Positions 42,833 to 48,643 of a stretch of 48,643 nt of DNA are shown piece by piece. Source of the DNA: Pseudomonadota bacterium. Lineage in GTDB: Bacteria > Pseudomonadota > Gammaproteobacteria > UBA5335. Under the pieces are notes generated by a model, which made no database searches, was not told where the DNA came from, and saw only the letters and a list, made by a program, of their open reading frames with translations. Both the position numbers and the translations under genes were made by a program. The stretch spans positions 1-48,643 of the forward strand of contig PKDC01000058.1 in NCBI GenBank assembly GCA_002862435.1, in the 5' to 3' direction. Each line of letters begins with the position of its first letter. Within the stretch, counting starts at the first letter, position 1.

Positions 42833-43508
42833 CGCGATGCGCCAGCATGATCGCGCGGTGGTCACCGGCATCGTCGCCATCCTGCTGCTGCTGTGGCTGG
42901 GATTTCTGGTGCACCGCTCGCCGGATTTTGCCGGCAGCGCCTGGGGCGGCGTGTTCGCGGTGTCCGGTGCGGCGCTGATGCTTGTGCCCCTGGTCTATTC
43001 CATCGTCAAGCGCCTCCCGCCGCTGCGTCGCGCGGTCGGGCCGGGCATGCGCACCTTCCTCGTCTGGCACATCTACGCCGGCATCGCCGGCGCGGCATTG
43101 GTGCTGATCCACAGCGGCCACAAGTTCCAGAGCCCGCTCGGCATCGCGCTGACCGCGATGACGCTGCTGGTCGTGTTCAGCGGCTTCGTCGGGCGCTATC
43201 TGCTGGGCTTCATCACCGAGGATACGCGCGCCAAGCAGGAGCAATTCGGCGCCTTGCGCGGCGCGTTCGCTCGCGTGGCAACCCATGCGGGGGACGGCAA
43301 GCCGGAGTTGCCGCTGGCCGGAATGCAGGCGCTGCAGCTGGTGGAATCCATGGCCGACCTTGAATACGGTATCCGCGCGGAGGAGCGTCTGCGCGCCTTC
43401 TTCGCGCACTGGCTCAAATTTCACCTGCTGATTGCGGCGATTCTCTACGTGCTGCTTGCGCTGCACGTATGGGCCGCGCTCGAGTTTGGCCTGCGCTGGT
43501 TTCGTTGA
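42825..43508 (+). CDS. Cytochrome b-like membrane protein
   Basis: A 227-aa protein, four TM segments: VVTGIVAILLLLWLGFLVH, GVFAVSGAALMLVPLVYSIV, a third around IYAGIAGAALVLIHSGH, LLVVFSGFVGRYLLGFI and a last HWLKFHLLIAAILYVLLALHVW. His residues in WHIYAG, HSGHKF, HWLKFH and LHVW are placed as axial heme b ligands on facing helices, as in ferric reductase/cytochrome b561-type proteins. It overlaps the fusion gene by 8 nt. It probably takes electrons from its [2Fe-2S] domain and passes them across the membrane. ATG 42837 is an alternative start. Confidence 0.8.
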   Translation: MPSAMRQHDRAVVTGIVAILLLLWLGFLVHRSPDFAGSAWGGVFAVSGAALMLVPLVYSIVKRLPPLRRAVGPGMRTFLVWHIYAGIAGAALVLIHSGHKFQSPLGIALTAMTLLVVFSGFVGRYLLGFITEDTRAKQEQFGALRGAFARVATHAGDGKPELPLAGMQALQLVESMADLEYGIRAEERLRAFFAHWLKFHLLIAAILYVLLALHVWAALEFGLRWFR

Positions 43509-43518
43509 AGCGCCGCCG

Positions 43519-44310
43519 ATGAAGAAACTCATGCTGCTGGTCGTTTTCCTGCTGGTCGGGCTGGCGGTCTGGGCCTGGCCGCGCATGCCGTGGCTGCAGG
43601 ATCCCGCGTTCTGGCGCCAGCAGGCCAGCCCCGGCCCGCTCTCGCCCGGGCATGCGTTCCTGGCAGCCGACTGCGACGTCTGCCACACACCAGTCAAGGG
43701 CGTCGAAGCGAGCAGCTGTATCGTCTGCCACGCCAACGACAAGGCGCTGCTCCAGCGCCAGGCGACCGTCTTTCACGCCAGCATCGGCGCCTGCGCGCAG
43801 TGCCATCGCGAGCACGATCCGGCGCCGCGCCTCTCGCCCGGCATGGATCACGCGAAGCTTGCGAAAATCGGCCTGCGCCAGCTCGAGAGCGAAGTGCCCG
43901 ACAGCGACGCCCAGCTGCTGCACCACCAGATCGCCGCGTGGATCGCGCAGCGTGATCCGATGCCGGGCCCGGCATCGGACAACCCGCACCTGTCGCCGGC
44001 CGAACGCGTTCTTGACTGCACGACCTGCCATGCGAGCAAGGACCGCCACTGGGGACTGTTCGGGCGCGACTGCGCGCAGTGCCATGCCACGGCCCAGTGG
44101 ACGCTGCCCGAGTTCCGGCACCCGCTGCCCAGCTCGCTGGACTGCGCCCAATGCCATCAGGCACCGCCGAGCCACTACATGGAGCACTTCAGGATGGTCT
44201 CGATGACGGTCGCCGGAGAGCCGCATGCGGAAGTCCGCCAGTGCTACCTATGCCACCAGACCACGGCCTGGAACGACATCCGCGATGTCGGCCTTTACAA
44301 GCACCACTGA
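43519..44310 (+). CDS. Seven-heme c-type cytochrome
   Basis: A 263-aa protein with an N-terminal membrane anchor or signal (MLLVVFLLVGLAVWAW). Seven CxxCH sites are at Cys52 (CDVCH), 67 (CIVCH), 92 (CAQCH), 167 (CTTCH), 185 (CAQCH), 209 (CAQCH) and 242 (CYLCH). Further His residues could be the distal ligands (H46, H76, H100 and others). It is periplasmic, matured by the Ccm system. It starts 10 nt after the cytochrome b-like gene and most likely receives its electrons. The final acceptor is unknown; copper, a copper protein or another metal is possible. Confidence 0.9.
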   Translation: MKKLMLLVVFLLVGLAVWAWPRMPWLQDPAFWRQQASPGPLSPGHAFLAADCDVCHTPVKGVEASSCIVCHANDKALLQRQATVFHASIGACAQCHREHDPAPRLSPGMDHAKLAKIGLRQLESEVPDSDAQLLHHQIAAWIAQRDPMPGPASDNPHLSPAERVLDCTTCHASKDRHWGLFGRDCAQCHATAQWTLPEFRHPLPSSLDCAQCHQAPPSHYMEHFRMVSMTVAGEPHAEVRQCYLCHQTTAWNDIRDVGLYKHH

Positions 44311-44322
44311 GCACAGACCGCC

Positions 44323-44724
44323 ATGAACGCTTTTCGCGGCACGATGGAATGGGTCGGGCTGACGTTCGATGCCATCGGTGTGCTGGTCATCGCCGGCGGC
44401 ATGCTCATCGCTGCCTGGCGGCTTGCCGCCGGCGTGCAAGGGGCGGGGGCGATGGATGTGCGGCGCTTTCGGCAGGAATTCGGCGGCGCGATCGTGCTGG
44501 GCCTGGAGTTCCTGGTGGCGGGCGACATCATCCGCACCGTCGTCGTGGCGCCGACGCTGGAAAACGTCGCGGTGCTGGCAGTCATCGTGCTGATCCGCAC
44601 AGTGCTGAGCATGGCCTTGCAGGTCGAGATCGAAGGCCGTTGGCCGTGGCAGCGCCAGGACAGCGATCCCGCCTCCCGCGCCGGCGCAGCATCTCATTAC
44701 GCCTCAAACGAGGATCGGCCATGA
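44323..44724 (+). CDS. DUF1622 membrane protein
   Basis: A 133-aa protein with three TM segments. GLTFDAIGVLVIAGGMLIA, RRFRQEFGGAIVLGLEFLVAGDIIRTV and AVLAVIVLIRTVLSMALQVEIEG are the blocks of DUF1622. The function of the family is unknown. It starts 12 nt after the multiheme cytochrome gene and ends 3 nt before the -35 of the second copper promoter. Its place suggests a link to the redox cluster, perhaps as a membrane anchor. Confidence 0.85.
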   Translation: MNAFRGTMEWVGLTFDAIGVLVIAGGMLIAAWRLAAGVQGAGAMDVRRFRQEFGGAIVLGLEFLVAGDIIRTVVVAPTLENVAVLAVIVLIRTVLSMALQVEIEGRWPWQRQDSDPASRAGAASHYASNEDRP

Positions 44725-44727
44725 GTG

Positions 44728-44758
44728 TTGACCTGTGTGCTGCGCATACGTTTAGAGT
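44728..44758 (+). promoter_or_regulatory. MerR/CueR-type promoter of copAB
   Basis: TTGACC (44728-44733) and TAGAGT (44753-44758) are separated by 19 nt. The spacer contains GTGTGCTGCGCATAC, a dyad like that at 34234. From -35 to past -10 it differs from the 34227 promoter at only a few positions. It directs transcription to the multicopper oxidase gene 88 nt downstream. No MerR-type gene is in the window, so the activator is elsewhere. Confidence 0.72.
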
Positions 44759-44845
44759 GCGGATTTCATCGCACGTCAAAGAAGGATTGGACATGAGTGC
44801 CGGTCGCGCGCACGAGGAACTACCAATGAATCGAAGGGGACATAC

Positions 44846-46543
44846 ATGACCACTTCCTTCAAGCGATTGACGCGCCGCAGGTTCGTGCAGGGGCTTGCTT
44901 CAACCGCGGCACTGGGCGTGCTGAATTCATGGCCGGCGCGCTTACTGGCCGGGAGTGGCAATCCCGCCGAGTTGAGCGGTACGGAGTTCGACCTTGAGAT
45001 CGCTGAGCTGCCGGTGAACTATACCGGCCGGATAAGCACCGCCACAGCCGTCAACGGCCAAGTACCGGCGCCGTTGCTGCGCATCCGCGAGGGCGATACC
45101 GTGACACTGCGGGTCACCAACCGCCTGCCCGAGATGACGACGATCCACTGGCACGGCCTGATCCTGCCGGCGGCCATGGATGGCGTGCCCGGCGTCAGCT
45201 ATCCGGGCATCGCACCGGGCGAAACCTTTACCTACCGGTTCAAGGTGCGCCAAACCGGCACCTACTGGTATCACGCGCACGCCCTGCACGAGCAGACCGG
45301 CCTCTATGGCGCGATCATCGCCGAGCCGCGCGCGCCGCATCCGCTCTGCACCGAACGTGACTACACGGTGCTGCTCAGCGACTGGACTGATGAAGACCCA
45401 CTGCAGGTCTATCTCAACTTGAAGAAGATGGGCAGCTACTACAACTACGGCCTGCCCACCACCGGCGACCTGCTCGCAGACTTGTCACACCTTGGGCTCT
45501 CTGGAGCACTCGCGCGCCGGCAGATGTGGAACCGTTCGCGCATGAACCCCAGCGACTACAGCGACGTATCGGCGGCGACCTACACCTATCTCATGAACGG
45601 CGCCACGCCCGCGACCAATTGGACCGGCATCGCGCGCGCCGGCGAGTACGTGCGGCTGCGCTTCATCGGCGCCGGCACTGCGACCTACTTCGATGTGCGC
45701 ATTCCGGGCCTCAAGCTCACCGTGGTCGCAACCGACGGACAGGACGTGGAGCCGGTGGAGGTCGACGAGTTCCGGCTCGGCCCTGGTGAGACCTACGACG
45801 TGATCGTGCGGATGCCCGATGACCGCGCCCACACGATCTTTGCGCAGTCGATGGACCGCAGCGGCTTCGCCCGCGGCACGCTGGCGCCGCGAGCCGGAAT
45901 GGAAGCCGACGTGCCGCGACCCGACGCGCCAGCCTGGCTGACTGAGGTCGATATGATGGGCGCGATGGCCCAGATGGAGGCAATGGCCGAGTCGATGCCG
46001 GACATGGTCATGCCGCAACCGGCGAAGGCGCGGCACGCCCGCGCGGAGTACGGTCCCGGCGTCGACATGCGCGTGGACTACCCCCGCACCAATCTCGACG
46101 ATCCCGGCGTGAACCTGCGCGACAACGGCCGCCGGGTGCTGACCTACGCCGACCTGCGCACCATCGGCGGCGCGCTCGATGGGCGCGAACCGGGCCGCGA
46201 AATCGAGCTGCATCTGACCGGCAACATGGAGCGCTTCGAGTGGTCGATCGATGGCGTCAAGCTCAGCGACGCCAAGCCGATTCATTTCCGCAGCGGCGAG
46301 CGGCTGCGAATCATCCTGTCCAACGACACCACCATGACGCATCCCATGCACTTGCATGGCATGTGGAGCGAACTGGAATCCGAGCACGGCAAGTTTCAAG
46401 CGCGCAAGCACACGATCACAGTGCAGCCGGCACAGCGGGTCAGCTTCGCCGTGACCGCCGATGCGCCGGGACGCTGGGTGTTCCACTGCCACCTGCTCTA
46501 TCACATGGCGGCTGGCATGATGCGCGAAGTGGTGGTCGCATGA
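44846..46543 (+). CDS. copA: Multicopper oxidase CopA
   Basis: A 565-aa periplasmic oxidase exported by Tat (RRRFVQG at 10-16). Copper ligands: HWHG (101-104), HAH (143-145), HPMHLHG (499-505) and HCHLLYHM (547-554). The Met-rich loop MMGAMAQMEAMAESMPDMVM lies near residues 370-390. It oxidises Cu(I) to the less toxic Cu(II) and binds copper. GAAGGGGACATAC precedes the ATG. It overlaps copB by 4 nt. It is a little shorter than typical CopA/PcoA of about 600 aa, mainly in the Met-rich part. Confidence 0.94.
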   Translation: MTTSFKRLTRRRFVQGLASTAALGVLNSWPARLLAGSGNPAELSGTEFDLEIAELPVNYTGRISTATAVNGQVPAPLLRIREGDTVTLRVTNRLPEMTTIHWHGLILPAAMDGVPGVSYPGIAPGETFTYRFKVRQTGTYWYHAHALHEQTGLYGAIIAEPRAPHPLCTERDYTVLLSDWTDEDPLQVYLNLKKMGSYYNYGLPTTGDLLADLSHLGLSGALARRQMWNRSRMNPSDYSDVSAATYTYLMNGATPATNWTGIARAGEYVRLRFIGAGTATYFDVRIPGLKLTVVATDGQDVEPVEVDEFRLGPGETYDVIVRMPDDRAHTIFAQSMDRSGFARGTLAPRAGMEADVPRPDAPAWLTEVDMMGAMAQMEAMAESMPDMVMPQPAKARHARAEYGPGVDMRVDYPRTNLDDPGVNLRDNGRRVLTYADLRTIGGALDGREPGREIELHLTGNMERFEWSIDGVKLSDAKPIHFRSGERLRIILSNDTTMTHPMHLHGMWSELESEHGKFQARKHTITVQPAQRVSFAVTADAPGRWVFHCHLLYHMAAGMMREVVVA

Positions 46544-47232
46544 ACATGTTAACGATGTCTCGTCCAGTCGCTGCGCTGCTCGGCGCGCTGCTCGGCGCCC
46601 TGCTCCTGGAGACCCGGCCGGCATTCGCCGCACAACCCGAAACCGCACCGCCGGAGCAGGAACACAGCGCGATGCCGATGCCGGACGGCATGGCAGGGCA
46701 TTCCATGGGGAGCGGCCCACAATCGCCGAAGAGCGCCAAGCCCACGGACATGAAGATGGACATGGGCTCGATGCCGGATCCCGATGCGCCGATGGAAAAG
46801 ATGGATATGGGATCGATGCAGGGCGGCAGCGCGCCGCCCGACGCGCGCGATCCGGACGCCTACGCCGAGGGCTTCGTCTATACGGGCATGCCGGGCATGG
46901 AAAAGGCTGACCAGATCGTCTTCGGCAAGCTGCTGGCTGATGAGCTGGAGTTTCTTTCTGGAAACGAGGGCGAGGGTTTCAACTGGAGTGTCGAGGGCAA
47001 CTACGGCGACGACAAGAACAAGGTGTGGCTGCGGACACAGGGACAGAAAATACCGGGCCAACCGATCGACCCGACCACCGACGGCGAGGTGCTGTGGTGG
47101 CATCCATATACGGCGTTCTGGGGAACGCAGCTTGGCCTGCGGCAGGATTTCGGGCCTGGCGCACATAGCTATCTGGCGGCCGGCATCGAAGGGCTGGCGC
47201 CGTACTGGTTCGACGTCGAGGCCACTCGATGA
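46540..47232 (+). CDS. copB: Copper resistance outer-membrane protein CopB, C-terminally truncated
   Basis: A reading of 230 aa. A signal peptide (ALLGALLGALLLETRPAFA) leads to a Met/Asp-rich region (MKMDMGSMPDPDAPMEKMDM) and the start of the beta-barrel (NWSVEGNYGDDKNKVWLRTQ, ELQ-type, then LAPYWFDVEAT). In the family about 100 more barrel residues follow. Here the match ends at FDVEAT, about position 47219, and a stop occurs two codons later. So the gene is cut at the junction with foreign sequence. Confidence 0.9.
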   Translation: MNMLTMSRPVAALLGALLGALLLETRPAFAAQPETAPPEQEHSAMPMPDGMAGHSMGSGPQSPKSAKPTDMKMDMGSMPDPDAPMEKMDMGSMQGGSAPPDARDPDAYAEGFVYTGMPGMEKADQIVFGKLLADELEFLSGNEGEGFNWSVEGNYGDDKNKVWLRTQGQKIPGQPIDPTTDGEVLWWHPYTAFWGTQLGLRQDFGPGAHSYLAAGIEGLAPYWFDVEATR

Positions 47233-47382
47233 GGAAACCGTATCCGCAGAAGCAACAGCATATACTTGTGGCTGGCTGTCCCAAATTGGACCGATCTGAA
47301 CCTCATCGCCTGCACCTGTGGGCATGTCCATGTGCAGCTGCAGCATGCAGCCTGAAGGCATGTCCTGACTGAGAACGAGAAT
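47220..47382. other. Junction region between copB and AT-rich DNA
   Basis: About 160 bp with medium GC content and no match to the end of copB. A minus-strand reading across it (DMPTGAGDEVQIGPIWDSQP) stays open but runs into the copB antisense, so I do not call it. The end has a GAACGAGAA triplication (about 47372-47399). The change to AT-rich DNA comes near 47380. Confidence 0.5.
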
Positions 47383-48069
47383 ATGAACGAGAACGAGAAC
47401 CTTTCCCATGAACGCAAGGAATTGAAGACTCCCGAGGAATTGAATTTAGAACAAACAAAATCATCAAATTTAGGAATTGACTCTACAGAAACATGGAAGG
47501 AGGGCACGTTAGTAACAGGCGCCACTTTTGATTGGTTTCATGACACATTGGATACTGTATATTCATTTGATATTGAAAAATTGCAAAGCGAGAGAACAAA
47601 TCATTTGGATCAGACTTTTGATGTAAGTATACCACATGCAGTTTACTTTCCATCTTTCAACGGAGGTTTGTATTCGGAAGAAAAAAAGAAAATATTCATG
47701 GAAACATTCTTCATTGAAGGACCAAAAAGCTCCTTTGATATTGTTATTGGTACCGATGTTGTATATTCTTCTGAATTATATCTTCCGTTTATCCGTACTT
47801 TGAAACGTACTACGTCCAAAAATACCTTAATTCTTGTTGGCATTACGCGAAGCGATACAAAACTCTTATTTTTCCAATTATTACACGAACATGGATTTGA
47901 CTACGTAAGATTACAAACAAATGATATAAAAATAGCACGTCAAAATATAACAGTTTTTGAAGGCGCTGAACAAAATTTTAATGAGGGCTTGCCTCAAAAT
48001 GAAAATCAGCATCACATTGACAATACTGCTAATGAAGATTTCTCACTTTTTTCTATTAAGCGACTGTAA
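47383..48069 (+). CDS. Eukaryote-like METTL21/FAM86-type methyltransferase, C-terminal part
   Basis: A 228-aa reading. SSFDIVIGTDVVYSSELYLPFIRTLKRTTSKNTLILVGIT is the motif IV to V region of Methyltransf_16 lysine methyltransferases (METTL21, FAM86, yeast EFM). The SAM-binding motif I (ExGxGxG) is missing in the N-terminal half, which is rich in Glu/Asn/Thr and may be read-through of an intron or an upstream exon end. Codon use (AAT, TTA, ATT) is wholly unlike the rest of the window. The start at 47383 is only the first Met. A eukaryotic nuclear gene fragment is the best reading. Confidence 0.55.
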   Translation: MNENENLSHERKELKTPEELNLEQTKSSNLGIDSTETWKEGTLVTGATFDWFHDTLDTVYSFDIEKLQSERTNHLDQTFDVSIPHAVYFPSFNGGLYSEEKKKIFMETFFIEGPKSSFDIVIGTDVVYSSELYLPFIRTLKRTTSKNTLILVGITRSDTKLLFFQLLHEHGFDYVRLQTNDIKIARQNITVFEGAEQNFNEGLPQNENQHHIDNTANEDFSLFSIKRL

Positions 48070-48512
48070 TATATTCTTTAGAACCTCTTTAGCGATCGTT
48101 TTGTTTGATTGTGGACATCATTGATAATTCTTGCAAATTTTCTTGTCTCTTCAGTGTTTACGATTTTTTTTTTTTAAAAGAAAATAGGAAAAAAACATTT
48201 CTTTGAATGAAACATAATAATAACAAAATTTAACCAGAAAACAAAGTACTTGTTCTTATGAAAACTCTGTAATATATTTTTACATCGAAGAAATAAAGAA
48301 GTTCATAATTCCTGTTAAGTTTAATATATCTATATATATATATTTTTTATATACAAAACGCTTCGGTACTTTATCAGCACTTTTTATGTAAATTAGTAAT
48401 GCTCACATAGACAGATTGCAAATGTAAATAATCTGCTCTCTAATTTTGTCTATATGAGAAGACTAACCTTTCCTATAACTCTAACCATACCTATACAAAA
48501 AAATCAGACAGA
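48070..48512. other. AT-rich intergenic region, eukaryote-like
   Basis: No gene was found. The region lies between two convergent readings, so it would hold both 3' ends: AATAAA near 48290 and several long A and T runs. The GC content is very low throughout. Contains the TA repeat listed separately. Confidence 0.5.
48323..48352. repeat. TA-rich microsatellite
   Basis: An (AT)n-type tract interrupted by one C is followed by TTTTTT and ATATAC. Such tracts are common in AT-rich eukaryotic intergenic DNA and not seen elsewhere in this window. Confidence 0.7.
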
Positions 48513-48643
48513 TCACAGGCCTTCCGCCCAATTTAGCAAATCATCAATGTTTTGCTCTTCATTCTTTTCTTTATGTGATCCAGCAGTAGAAGATCGGTTT
48601 ACAGAAGATGGCTCTGTAAAATCTAACATATTCGATATACCAT
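48513..48643 (-). CDS. 3' end of a eukaryote-like gene
   Basis: On the minus strand an open reading enters at the window end and stops at 48513-48515 (TGA). The last 42 residues include FTEPSSVNRSSTAGSHKEKN and end NIDDLLNWAEGL. A polar Ser-rich stretch followed by an acidic/hydrophobic tail is coding-like. No family is recognised. It converges on the methyltransferase-like reading. Confidence 0.4.
   Translation of the reverse strand, partial: GISNMLDFTEPSSVNRSSTAGSHKEKNEEQNIDDLLNWAEGL

Noticed and set aside
44721-44849. Short peptide reading MSVDLCAAHTFRVR and onward, similar to the peptide near 34230
   Set aside because: The amino-acid similarity comes from the duplicated promoter DNA; both lie over the -35/-10 region and are not independent genes.
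46549-47409. Minus-strand frame crossing the copB junction
   Set aside because: Mostly copB antisense. The part beyond 47220 is short and matches nothing I recognise.
1-48643. tRNA, rRNA or CRISPR arrays
   Set aside because: I found no tRNA-like cloverleaf, rRNA segment or regularly spaced repeats by eye; a covariance-model scan would be needed to exclude small RNAs.

Overview
The first ~28 kb is high-GC proteobacterial DNA carrying the conjugation region of an integrative and conjugative element (ICE) of the PFGI-1/ICEclc/ICEHin1056 type (a G-type type IV secretion system). Gene order and protein families (PilL, PFL_4693, lytic transglycosylase, PFL_4695, TraD, PFL_4697, RAQPRD, PFL_4701 to 4706, PFL_4709 to 4711, TraG) point to a gamma- or betaproteobacterial host. 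The genus cannot be read from the sequence. The relaxase, integrase and attachment sites are not in the window.

Layout. Positions 1-3600 hold three ICE accessory genes, among them a SNF2-type helicase with inserted zinc-ribbon and helix-hairpin-helix motifs. Each is preceded by GC-rich hairpin leaders. Positions 3.7-10.4 kb and 10.5-23.5 kb are two tightly packed transfer gene clusters, with many 4-nt start/stop overlaps. Both are preceded by the same A-tract plus 34-bp element. Positions 23.5-27.4 kb are ICE cargo: a two-TM membrane protein, a MazE/MazF-type toxin-antitoxin pair with a promoter-embedded operator, an SRAP peptidase and UmuC/UmuD behind a 31-bp dyad. At 27.6-28.1 kb lies a nuclease remnant beside a Tn3-family terminal inverted repeat.

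Positions 28.1-33.2 kb hold a different module: a ribbon-helix-helix protein, a large PLD-like/SNF2 helicase and an SF1 helicase-type ATPase with a GreA-like domain. The last gene is cut by an IS3-family element that has itself lost its right end. The module looks like a defence or DNA-processing island and I cannot name it.

Positions 34.2-47.2 kb form a copper-resistance island bracketed by two near-identical promoters with 19-bp spacers and internal dyads (MerR/CueR architecture). It encodes a CPH-type P1B ATPase, a Met-rich periplasmic protein, DUF2934, a type II (archaeal-type) GAPDH, a short alpha-glucan phosphorylase, a CopA multicopper oxidase and a truncated CopB. In the middle sits an unusual redox cluster: a Met-rich/TM/flavin reductase/[2Fe-2S] fusion, a cytochrome b-like membrane protein, a seven-heme cytochrome c and a DUF1622 protein. 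Together these could pass electrons from NAD(P)H across the membrane to a periplasmic acceptor. This cluster is my best candidate for an undescribed system.

From about 47.22 kb the sequence changes: CopB stops inside its conserved domain, and from about 47.38 kb the DNA is very AT-rich and looks eukaryotic, with a METTL21/FAM86-like methyltransferase C-terminus facing the 3' end of another gene. An assembly chimera with a co-sampled eukaryote is the simplest explanation.
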